Assembly (NCBI GenBank): GCA_015485995.1
Contig: WFSP01000083.1
Coordinates: 1-10,858, forward strand
Reading direction: 5' to 3'
From: Caldisericales bacterium
GTDB lineage: Bacteria > Caldisericota > Caldisericia > Caldisericales > Caldisericaceae
DNA: 10,858 nucleotides
Below the pieces are notes generated by a model, which did not search any database, was not told the DNA's origin, and saw nothing but the letters and a program-made list of their open reading frames with translations. Position numbers and translations under genes: made by a program. Shown piece by piece: positions 1 through 5,313 of this stretch. Numbering within the stretch: the stretch's first letter is position 1; the number at the start of each line of letters is the position of its first letter.

Positions 1-122
1 ATAACTCTCAGCCTGATTTTATCCACCGCAACGATGTGTACAGTGTTCACGACGCCGAGGACAACGCCTACAATGCCAGTCAGTGCCCCTATAATAGCAA
101 TCCCAACCGTGTAGTGATTCAC
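1..122 (-). CDS. Start of a small membrane protein (partial, runs off the left edge)
   Basis: Forty codons are visible, open to the edge with no stop. The GTG start at 122-120 overlaps the TGA stop of the HU-like gene in a GTGA junction, so translation is probably coupled. The local leader is A-rich with no clear GGAGG, which fits coupling or frameshifted entry rather than independent initiation. The product begins VNHYTVGIAIIGALTG and goes on as one hydrophobic helix (about residues 5-33) with small-residue spacing of the GxxxG kind, followed by a basic stretch ending in KIRLRV. This suggests a single-pass protein with its next domain beyond the window. I do not recognise a family. It may also be made as the C-terminal part of an HU fusion (see the frameshift site at 128-148). 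Confidence 0.6.
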   Translation of the reverse strand, partial: MNHYTVGIAIIGALTGIVGVVLGVVNTVHIVAVDKIRLRV

Positions 123-448
123 TTCTTCTTTTTTTTCTTCTTTTCCCTATTTCTTAATTCACGCAGGCTGTGGCGTATAGTAGTGGACGTTCTGAACCTC
201 ACCGTGTATCCCGGGTCCCATTCTACGACTTTTTTCTGTGTAAAGTCGTACTTTCTCCACTGCTTTCTTTCCTCTACCGTAAACTTGCCAAAGCCTTTAA
301 TTTTAACGCTCTTGCCTTTTTCGAGCCGATCCCTGATTTCTGACAGAAACGCCTTAATAATAGCGTAAGCCGTGTCGAAGTCCACGTCCTGCTTTACGCT
401 AACTGCCATAGCAAGTTCTTTAGTGTCGTTTCTCCACTTTTCTGTCAT
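119..448 (-). CDS. HU/IHF-family (DNABII) DNA-binding protein with a polylysine tail
   Basis: This 109-residue protein matches the DNABII fold: N-terminal helices (residues 8-45), then the family's hallmark strand, here KGKSVKIKGFGKFTVEER (45-61), an arm region (62-82) and a closing strand-helix, VRFRTSTTIRHSLREL (83-98). HU and IHF dimers bend and compact DNA; IHF also assembles regulatory and recombination complexes. It is longer than typical HU (about 90 residues) because of an N-terminal extension and a C-terminal RNRE plus seven lysines. The beta arm reads RKYDFTQKKVVEW and lacks the usual NP tip, so the intercalating proline appears to be missing and DNA bending may differ. GAGGTG at 455-460 lies six bases before the ATG. 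The start overlaps the stop of the tiny upstream gene (TAATG). A phage or plasmid HU-like protein is as likely as a housekeeping one. Confidence 0.85.
   Translation of the reverse strand: MTEKWRNDTKELAMAVSVKQDVDFDTAYAIIKAFLSEIRDRLEKGKSVKIKGFGKFTVEERKQWRKYDFTQKKVVEWDPGYTVRFRTSTTIRHSLRELRNREKKKKKKK
128..148 (-). other. Candidate -1 ribosomal frameshift site in the HU-like gene
   Basis: In the HU frame, the third base of codon 105 and codons 106-107 spell A AAA AAG (134-128), the heptamer used in E. coli dnaX. An AGGG (148-145) lies exactly ten bases upstream, where dnaX has its internal Shine-Dalgarno. A -1 slip reads K-K-E-E-V-N-H-Y and continues without a stop into the downstream membrane protein. 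I see no convincing stimulatory stem-loop just downstream. The -1 frame relation by itself is automatic for a GTGA overlap and is not evidence; the heptamer phase and AGGG spacing are. Confidence 0.4.
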
Positions 449-567
449 TATCTACACCTCGCTATTAAGCAGAGTGAGGCACTTACCTGTATTCTGTCCA
501 CTCCCCCCCACTCGTCGTTCGTGCACGTACCACACCTGCGTGCAATTGTTATTTTACAATTTTTCAT
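448..567 (-). CDS. Tiny cysteine-rich, probably zinc-binding protein
   Basis: A very short gene of 39 codons plus stop as read. Its ATG (567-565) has one of the strongest Shine-Dalgarno sequences in the window, AAGGAGGT (583-576), eight bases upstream, and its TAA shares a base with the ATG of the HU-like gene (TAATG). The product starts MKNCKITIARRCGTCTNDEW, with cysteines 4, 12 and 15 including a CxxC knuckle, then C33 and C38 in the frame as read. A run of seven G (509-503) sits at codons 20-22. If one more G were read, the C-terminus would instead become GGSGQNTGKC and end in LNSEV, stopping five bases before the HU start. That version looks more like known small phage zinc-ribbon proteins (CGTC, then GxC). 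The gene is probably real; its exact C-terminus is uncertain. Confidence 0.6.
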   Translation of the reverse strand: MKNCKITIARRCGTCTNDEWGGVDRIQVSASLCLIARCR

Positions 568-575
568 GCCACTTT

Positions 576-584
576 ACCTCCTTA
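576..584 (-). promoter_or_regulatory. Strong ribosome binding site of the tiny cysteine-rich gene
   Basis: TAAGGAGGT on the minus strand, eight bases before the ATG at 567. It is near-perfectly complementary to the 16S anti-Shine-Dalgarno and is the main reason for calling the 39-codon gene in what would otherwise look like an empty 153-base gap. Confidence 0.75.
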
Positions 585-601
585 CGTCACGTTCATGATG
601 T

Positions 602-1108
602 TTAAGGAAGTGTAGGTGTTACACTGCTTCCACTTCCCTTACCCGGCAGCGTGGGTTTTACCTTTGACGGGTCTATGTTTTTTATGCCCGCTATTTTGCT
701 TTTCAAAACTGCAAGGTACCTATCAACAAAGGGTTTTGTAAGCACGTACCCCTGATGTGCAAATGGTTTGAAAATTGGGTAAAACTGTGATCCTTGCGGG
801 GTAAAAGAGGGCAAGTATTCTACAATAAGTGCAAGGAGGAAACCGCTCACAAACGCTGCAATCACTGCCTGTGCAATAATGGCAGGCACGATAAATGCAA
901 CGTTTATTATAATGAGTAAAACCATCACTACTGCAAGAGTTGTGTGCGGTATGCCGAACCTGTCCAGTGCAACCGGTACGGCAAATGCAAAGAGCCCTAC
1001 TGCAATAAGCCACACAAAACGTGTAGGTGAGATAGCTTTTCCACCCCTCGCAATTTCCTCGCCCAGAACAGAGAAAAAGGTCACCAGCACAAGGATGTCA
1101 AACCACAT
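602..1108 (-). CDS. Four-helix integral membrane protein, weakly CvpA-like
   Basis: This 168-residue protein has about four hydrophobic segments (residues 3-19, 30-48, 56-75 and 77-97). A polar tail of about 70 residues follows, containing two short hydrophobic-aromatic stretches and a Pro/Gly/Ser-rich end (PTLPGKGSGSSVTPTLP). No catalytic motif is visible. The layout (short first helix with a basic loop, GF-rich last helix, then an SxxxPxxxP-like amphipathic tail) resembles CvpA-type proteins, but the match is weak and is my inference. The ATG overlaps the TAA of the upstream gene (TAATG). A GGGGGTG about twelve bases upstream is a slightly distant ribosome site, so coupling is likely. Role unknown; a membrane partner of the neighbouring small cytoplasmic proteins is possible. 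Confidence 0.7.
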   Translation of the reverse strand: MWFDILVLVTFFSVLGEEIARGGKAISPTRFVWLIAVGLFAFAVPVALDRFGIPHTTLAVVMVLLIIINVAFIVPAIIAQAVIAAFVSGFLLALIVEYLPSFTPQGSQFYPIFKPFAHQGYVLTKPFVDRYLAVLKSKIAGIKNIDPSKVKPTLPGKGSGSSVTPTLP

Positions 1109-1527
1109 TATACTATTATCACCCCCGTTTTCTTATTATCTTCAAGCGTTTTTTTGATCTTTTCCAGGTCAAGTTTGTAAGACTTCACATTTGGCCCGTC
1201 TTTCTGAAGAAACACATGCTGCTTTGGATGTCCACGCATTGTAAGAATATGGATAACATCAGCTATTGTTTCTTCCCATGTTTCCCTTGGCGCAGTTTTC
1301 AGAGTGCTAATATTCACCCTGTCTGCTCTATATCCCGTATCAGTTGAAAGTCTGGAAGTCCATTCTCTATTTGACACATCTGTTACTATAAAAACCCTGT
1401 TTACTTCTTTTACTCGTTTCACTTTATCTAAAAAAGCCTGTTCAACTTCTGTGATCTCATTTGAAAAAATCACAGCTATATATATTTCACTTGCAGGATG
1501 TCTTCTTCTTTCTTTATCTACACTCAT
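1108..1527 (-). CDS. Unrecognised alpha/beta cytoplasmic protein
   Basis: I do not recognise this 139-residue protein. It is soluble, with no signal or membrane segment. Predicted strands and helices alternate: EIYIAVIFS (14-22), a helix (25-40), RVFIVTD (44-50), RVNIS (70-74), a helix TWEETIADVIHILTMRG (83-99), HVFLQKDG (104-111) and a basic C-terminal helix ending in strand GVIIV (135-139). This suggests a Rossmann-like or vWA-like fold, but no nucleotide loop or MIDAS motif is clear. The N-terminus is very basic (DKERRRH). The ATG overlaps the sigma-like gene's stop in ATGA, and AGGGAGGG (1542-1535) is seven bases upstream, so the start is well supported. Location between a sigma-like gene and a membrane protein gives no firm functional clue. 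Confidence 0.7.
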   Translation of the reverse strand: MSVDKERRRHPASEIYIAVIFSNEITEVEQAFLDKVKRVKEVNRVFIVTDVSNREWTSRLSTDTGYRADRVNISTLKTAPRETWEETIADVIHILTMRGHPKQHVFLQKDGPNVKSYKLDLEKIKKTLEDNKKTGVIIV

Positions 1528-2306
1528 TTACTTTCCCTCCCTGAAAAGTCTCTTTTGATTTTTTTTAGTATTGTATAAAACCTTTGCCTTGATATTATAT
1601 TCAACTTACTTAAATCTATTGTGCTTCTTTCTCCTCTTAGGTACAATACGAACATATGGAACAGAGGCTCTGTAAGCTCTTTTCTTGCATAGACAATAAG
1701 CTTTACAAGTTTATCTGGGTTGTTAATAACATTCCTCCTTATATCCTCTGCATCACCGGTAATTAGATCTTCCATTTTTCTGTTTGTATCTTTGTTTTTC
1801 ATCCGTACTTTTTGCGAAAGTGATTGCGTGCTTGTAATCTCAACATGATACCTTCCCGTTTTCTCATCTTTTTTGTAGTGCGGCTTCTGTCCTTGCATTA
1901 CAGTGCTGTAAAACGCTTTCTGCACGACTCCATAAACGTACTTGTAAAGGTACGACTGGAGCGAAGCATTCTTTCCTGGGTCAAATGTCTTTGCTCTTAT
2001 ATATGCTTCGCTCCACGCTTCATTTATAAGGTCATCCCTGTATGTATCTGGTGTATGCCAATTCGCATCGAAGAGCGTGTCCGATATGCGATGCATGCTG
2101 AGAACTTTTGATACTATTGAAACTGCTATCCTATTCATCAACACTAACGCAGCGTTGTCACGCTCTTCGTGTGTACCGTGGAACAAATAGTAATGCACTT
2201 TATTCCATTCTTCCCCCGTAAGAATTTTCTTTTTATTTATTTTCTCAAAGAAAGAGTTCATTACAGCAACACTGTTTGTGTTTTTTTTTTGCTTATGAAA
2301 ATCCAT
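1524..2306 (-). CDS. Divergent sigma-70-like factor
   Basis: This 260-residue protein carries a recognisable sigma region 2: residues 45-135 include a region 2.1-like helix (ERDNAALVLMNRIAVSIVSK) and DDLINEAWSEAYIRAKTFDP (91-110), matching the DLIQEGxxGLxxAxxxFDP core that binds the RNA polymerase beta-prime coiled coil. It is followed by ASLQSYLYKYVYGVVQKA in place of FSTYAxWWIRxAI. A charged linker (140-190) leads to a C-terminal helical region with a possible region 4 helix-turn-helix (about 229-252, LSKLNIISRQRFYTILKKIK). It should direct RNA polymerase to a special promoter set, perhaps of this element or the pilus locus; that is inference. Only a weak purine-rich ribosome site (AGAAGAAG) precedes the ATG, which lies inside the upstream gene (46-base overlap). 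Expression may therefore depend on coupling or frameshifting. A later Met16 has no better ribosome site. Confidence 0.75.
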   Translation of the reverse strand: MDFHKQKKNTNSVAVMNSFFEKINKKKILTGEEWNKVHYYLFHGTHEERDNAALVLMNRIAVSIVSKVLSMHRISDTLFDANWHTPDTYRDDLINEAWSEAYIRAKTFDPGKNASLQSYLYKYVYGVVQKAFYSTVMQGQKPHYKKDEKTGRYHVEITSTQSLSQKVRMKNKDTNRKMEDLITGDAEDIRRNVINNPDKLVKLIVYARKELTEPLFHMFVLYLRGERSTIDLSKLNIISRQRFYTILKKIKRDFSGRESK

Positions 2307-2560
2307 ATCTTCTTCTTATGGTGCGTTGCATTAAAAATAGCAGTCTTCTTTAGGCCATTCTCATTCCATATTATAGGCATACCGTTTTCAGGTTTTTTGT
2401 TTACGGTTACAGCAATCCCCCTGAACACGCCTCTGTCGTAGAACGGATAGAACAGGACTCTTTTGTACTTCTTCGTGAGCTCTATTTTTACCCTCAGCAT
2501 GTTGGGCACAGAGAATTCTCCAACCTTAAGCAACTTGACTGACTGCTCTTTTGACTGCAT
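2261..2560 (-). CDS. Small basic protein of unknown function
   Basis: I do not recognise this 99-residue basic protein. It appears beta-rich: strands around MLRVKIEL (21-28), KRVLFYPF (33-40), GIAVTV (48-53), PIIW (62-65) and KIWIFIS (84-90). It has no membrane helix and no cysteines. The start at 2560 is supported by AAGGAG (2573-2568) seven bases upstream and lies inside the previous gene (35-base overlap). Its last codons pass through a run of ten A shared with the start of the sigma-like gene. Residues 91-93 are lysines from that run, and a -1 slip there would fuse the first 93 residues to the sigma-like protein from its Asn9, giving about 345 residues. A modulator or N-terminal module of the sigma-like protein is possible but speculative. 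Confidence 0.6.
   Translation of the reverse strand: MQSKEQSVKLLKVGEFSVPNMLRVKIELTKKYKRVLFYPFYDRGVFRGIAVTVNKKPENGMPIIWNENGLKKTAIFNATHHKKKIWIFISKKKTQTVLL
2281..2290 (-). other. Run of ten A in a gene overlap: possible slippage site
   Basis: The ten A (T on the plus strand) lie within the 46-base overlap of the 99-residue gene and the sigma-like gene, after the latter's ATG. In the upstream frame they read AGC AAA AAA AAA ACA; in the sigma frame CAA AAA AAA AAC. Gain of one A by transcriptional slippage, or a -1 ribosomal slip, carries the upstream frame into the sigma frame with no intervening stop. Runs of nine or more A are known to promote slippage by bacterial RNA polymerase. It may also simply be lysine codons in AT-rich DNA. 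Confidence 0.4.
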
Positions 2561-2930
2561 CTTTGAACTCCTTTGTCTCTTCTACACGGCGAAGTGCTAT
2601 ACGCACTACGCACATTCTATCGGGTTTGTTTTTTTCTGATTCTTTCATTCCAACATTTCTCTCAGTTACTTCAACTCCCATAATAGATACATACCCCTTT
2701 GATTTTAGTAATTCATTTGCATAGAGAAGTGCTTCCATCACTTTGTTGTTTGTGAATGTTGTTACAAGATACTTCACTGCACAAACAGCATCTTCACTAT
2801 ATTCCCTTTGCTCAAAATAACGGACAATTACAGCACCGAGCGCTCTCGCCCTCTTAATCCTCGTGTCGAGATCCGCTTCTCTTTCGTCTGTGTTTACCTT
2901 AATAGGCGATCTCACGGTTTCTTCTCGCAT
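2526..2930 (-). CDS. Unrecognised soluble protein, 134 residues
   Basis: I do not recognise this protein. It is highly charged and mostly helical in the first half: a disordered acidic-basic start (1-20), a helix TRIKRARALGAVIVRYFEQR (23-42), a helix EDAVCAVKYLVTTF (46-59) and a helix KVMEALLYANELLKSKG (63-79). A strand-containing half follows (YVSIMGVEVTER, MCVVRIALRRVEE) and a final helix. No signal, membrane segment or catalytic motif is visible. The ATG at 2930 has a strong ribosome site AGGAGGTG (2946-2939) eight bases upstream. The gene is followed by the 99-residue gene with a 35-base overlap and then the sigma-like gene, and these three probably form one translationally linked group. 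The 31-base gap upstream is one of the largest in the window. Confidence 0.65.
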   Translation of the reverse strand: MREETVRSPIKVNTDEREADLDTRIKRARALGAVIVRYFEQREYSEDAVCAVKYLVTTFTNNKVMEALLYANELLKSKGYVSIMGVEVTERNVGMKESEKNKPDRMCVVRIALRRVEETKEFKDAVKRAVSQVA

Positions 2931-2959
2931 CTTTCCTTCACCTCCTACGTTGTATATTT

Positions 2960-2965
2960 CATTAT
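2960..2965 (-). promoter_or_regulatory. Possible internal -10 element (TATAAT), weak
   Basis: A perfect TATAAT overlaps the stop codon of the YdjM-like gene and lies 29 bases before the ATG of the 134-residue gene, in one of the few gaps in the window. At 17-base spacing the -35 position reads TTCTTT, a poor match, and there is no extended TG. Chance is a serious alternative in AT-rich DNA. It would fit a separate transcript for the sigma-like and HU-like group. Confidence 0.2.
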
Positions 2966-3402
2966 ACTGCCATTCTGCCGAGCAAAGAAATCAAAATGAA
3001 AAAACCAACGGCAGAAAATACAAATAAAAGCAAGTATTCTCCTATACTTCCCACTTTTATTCTAAGTAATCTGTACTTTTTCCTTTTAGGGAAAAAGAGC
3101 ATTATGCCCGCAGGGTTCAGCATGTCCAGAAACAGGTGCGAAAGGTATCCAACAGCAAATCCAACCGCAAAGTTTTTTGAAACTGCGTACAGCACTGCAG
3201 TAAATGCTGCACATGCAAGGAGCGAGTGGAAAAACCCTCTGTGTTCCACCGGGACGTAAACTATACGCGATGCAGGGGATCCCTTTACGTCCACGTCGGG
3301 CGCAAGCGCACCGACAAACAGTCCAAACAGCGTTGCAGGCTCTGCGTTGGGCAGGACGGGAAGCATGCAGGTTGCAAATGCAAGGTGCGTGTATCCTCTC
3401 AT
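2962..3402 (-). CDS. YdjM/DUF457-type membrane-bound metal-dependent hydrolase
   Basis: This 146-residue protein has the family signature in order: N-terminal THLAF with His6, a first hydrophobic segment, GALAPDVD (31-38, Asp36 and Asp38), HRGFFHS (54-60, His54 and His59), a hydrophobic segment, then GYLSHLFLDMLNPAGI (85-100, His89 and Asp93). These His and Asp residues would form the metal site. The later stretch KYRLLRIKVGSIGEYLL is also typical. A last membrane segment spans about 121-140. The family is described as inner-membrane metal-dependent hydrolases (E. coli YdjM is LexA-regulated), but no substrate is established; a lipid-like substrate is often guessed. All key residues appear intact and the length is slightly short for the family. 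The ATG overlaps the GGDEF gene stop (ATGA) with GGGGAGG just upstream. Its link to the pilus genes may be only positional. Confidence 0.85.
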   Translation of the reverse strand: MRGYTHLAFATCMLPVLPNAEPATLFGLFVGALAPDVDVKGSPASRIVYVPVEHRGFFHSLLACAAFTAVLYAVSKNFAVGFAVGYLSHLFLDMLNPAGIMLFFPKRKKYRLLRIKVGSIGEYLLLFVFSAVGFFILISLLGRMAV

Positions 3403-4325
3403 ACTTCCTCCCCCGCAACGGACACTGCGTCTCTTCCCTTACCCTTAGAAATGTACAGGGCGGCGTCTGCCCTTCCCTGTAGGTGTTCAAAAAATTCACC
3501 TTCCTTTGCATCTGCAATACCAACGGATAGCGTTATCTTATAATCTGTGTGTTTTTTTAATTCTTCCCTTATTCTTTCTGCGACCTCTTTTGCCGTTATT
3601 GTATTTCCCTTGATAATAACCCCCATTTCATCTCCACCGAACCTGAATGCAAAATCTGTTTTCTTTATGCTTTTCACAATTGCATTCGCAACTCTTTTAA
3701 GGACAATATCCCCTACGTCATGTCCGAATGTGTCATTAAACTCCTTAAACTTATCTACATCAAACATAGTGTAGGAAACGCTCCCACTCTGTACGAGGAA
3801 CGGATACACTTCGTTCTTGTACGCTTCAAATGCTGCACGGTTGTGCAGCCCTGTCAGTGCATCTATGCCTGACTTTGAATACAGTTCGTCGTAGTTCATA
3901 GCAGCATTGAACAGTGTATCAAGCAAATACATCGTATCTTTGAAGAATTGAGGATGCTCCGTATATATTGAAACAGAACTATTGATGATTATGTGCTGTA
4001 AATTAGAGAGGTCGTTTTCAATAGACTGCTTCTTAATTTGTCCTATAAACTTTCCGTTTTTGTACAGCTGTACGTACTCTGGTGCCATGTAGATATTCCT
4101 GTAAAGAACGTAAATATCCTCTGAAGCCATTGAAAAGAAAGATTCAGAGACATACTTTATGAGGTCTATTGAAGTCTTGAAAGAAACGTTCTTCACAAAC
4201 GTTCTCAATGTATTGTATGAATCTCTTAATGTAATATTCTCCTGATGCTTCTTCAAATACAGTATCAGAAGAATAAAACTAAAGATCCCTAAGGATCCTA
4301 TCAGCAGAATTAATGTAACCTGCAT
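3399..4325 (-). CDS. Membrane-anchored GGDEF diguanylate cyclase
   Basis: This 308-residue protein probably makes cyclic di-GMP from two GTP at the inner membrane. A single N-terminal helix (residues 3-23) is followed by an unassigned sensory region (about 26-148, possibly GAF-like) and a C-terminal GGDEF domain (about 150-303). Visible motifs: DALTGLHNR (155-163), FDVDKFKEFND (188-198), the active loop RFGGDEM (228-234; the last position is Met instead of Phe, while the catalytic GGDE is kept), LSVGIA (266-271) and RADAALYISKGKGRD (285-299). The usual RxxD inhibitory site reads KKTD (221-224), so product feedback may be weakened. The ATG lies within the pilT-like gene (47-base overlap) but has its own AAAGGAG (4339-4333) seven bases upstream. 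Cyclic di-GMP commonly controls type IV pili, so placement directly after the retraction ATPase suggests local control. Confidence 0.9.
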   Translation of the reverse strand: MQVTLILLIGSLGIFSFILLILYLKKHQENITLRDSYNTLRTFVKNVSFKTSIDLIKYVSESFFSMASEDIYVLYRNIYMAPEYVQLYKNGKFIGQIKKQSIENDLSNLQHIIINSSVSIYTEHPQFFKDTMYLLDTLFNAAMNYDELYSKSGIDALTGLHNRAAFEAYKNEVYPFLVQSGSVSYTMFDVDKFKEFNDTFGHDVGDIVLKRVANAIVKSIKKTDFAFRFGGDEMGVIIKGNTITAKEVAERIREELKKHTDYKITLSVGIADAKEGEFFEHLQGRADAALYISKGKGRDAVSVAGEEV

Positions 4326-5313
4326 ATTCCATCTCCTTTAACGACTGCTCAAGACTCTTGTTGTGTCCTATTGAAAGATACGTGTTTAGCTCATTCAATC
4401 TACCTTCGCTTATAATTGCCTCAGTTGCATGAGAGCGTTCCAGGATTCCCACAGCAGGCATAAGTATGTCTCTGTCTGTTTTTACGAGCCTCTGCGCAAT
4501 GACGACGACGAAGTTCATTGCAAATACCTTCCTATTCCAGTCCTTATTGGATATAAGGGAAAGCATTCTATTTACTGCTTCTATCGTGGGAAATGCGTGT
4601 ATCGTCGTTATTACGAGGTGCCCTGTTGAAGCAAGGGAAAGCACCGTGTTTGCAGATTCAGGATCCCTTACCTCTCCTATGAATATCACGTCTGGTGCTT
4701 CCCTTACTGCAGCGGTCATGCCCTCTGAAAATGTAGCTACGTCCGTGCCTACCTCTCTCTGGTCTACGATGCTCTCGCCGTGAGGTATGAGGTATTCTAC
4801 TGGGTCTTCTATCGTTAGAATGTGGACTTTCCTCTCAGTTGCAATTTTTAAAAGAGATGCAACAGTTGTGCTTTTTCCACTCCCAGTAGATCCTGCAACG
4901 AGAATTAACCCTTCTTTTTTCTGCACGTATTCACCTAAGTAAGAGGGGAGGTGAAGCTCTTCCAGCGAAGGAATTTTTGTTTTTAACCTTCTTATAGATA
5001 TTGCAAGGCTTCCTCTCTGGTGGTACACGTTTGCTCTGTACCTGGCAAAGCTTCCACCAAAAGAGAAATCCACTTGCATTTTCTTTTTTAGTATTTCACT
5101 CTGTCTATCTGTAAGCAGAGAAAGAATAATGTCCCCGGTGTCTTGTGGAGACAAAACAGGGAATGTATTGCAAAAGTGAAAAGTGCCATTTACCTTTATC
5201 GCAGGCTTTGCGCCTGCTGTTATCTGTATATCTGAGGCTCCTGTTTTCTCTGCCTCTTCAAGTACGCCATTAAGGATAAGTGATTGTTCTTGATATTTCT
5301 TTGTCGCCTTCAT
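4279..5313 (-). CDS. pilT: PilT-type type IV pilus retraction ATPase
   Basis: This 344-residue secretion ATPase of the PilT/GspE superfamily would form a hexamer at the base of the pilus and power depolymerisation of pilin. The N-terminal domain (1-110) contains ASDIQITAGAKPAIKVNG (26-43), a PilT hallmark. Walker A is GSTGSGKST (141-149), the Asp box ILTIEDPVEY (165-174), atypical Walker B PDVIFIGEVRD (207-217) and the His box TGHLVITTIHA (230-240). It lacks the long N-terminal domain and tetracysteine zinc motif of PilB/GspE extension ATPases, and its length is typical of PilT. The C-terminal AIRNLIRE signature of classical PilT is not obvious, and the end (SLEQSLKEMEYAGYINSADRI) is PilT-like. 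PilU, or a PilT variant that also drives extension, remains possible because no PilB is present here. The start, with AAAGGTAAA upstream, overlaps the preceding gene by 44 bases. Confidence 0.9.
   Translation of the reverse strand: MKATKKYQEQSLILNGVLEEAEKTGASDIQITAGAKPAIKVNGTFHFCNTFPVLSPQDTGDIILSLLTDRQSEILKKKMQVDFSFGGSFARYRANVYHQRGSLAISIRRLKTKIPSLEELHLPSYLGEYVQKKEGLILVAGSTGSGKSTTVASLLKIATERKVHILTIEDPVEYLIPHGESIVDQREVGTDVATFSEGMTAAVREAPDVIFIGEVRDPESANTVLSLASTGHLVITTIHAFPTIEAVNRMLSLISNKDWNRKVFAMNFVVVIAQRLVKTDRDILMPAVGILERSHATEAIISEGRLNELNTYLSIGHNKSLEQSLKEMEYAGYINSADRILRDL

Noticed and set aside
36..368. Plus-strand open frame of 110 codons
   Set aside because: It runs antisense to the HU-like gene and the partial membrane gene. 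Its phenylalanine run is only the complement of the lysine tail, and it lacks a ribosome site and family resemblance.
723..1013. Minus-strand open frame of 96 codons inside the four-helix membrane protein gene
   Set aside because: Nested out of frame, with cysteine-rich noise-like composition and no ribosome site.
1106..1113. TATAAT-like string before the four-helix membrane protein gene
   Set aside because: It is formed by the TAATG stop-start junction, has no good -35, and lies within closely coupled genes.
3086..3523. Minus-strand open frame of 145 codons rich in Cys and Arg
   Set aside because: It overlaps the YdjM-like gene and the end of the GGDEF gene in another frame. Both of those have clear motifs, and this frame has no ribosome site or domain.
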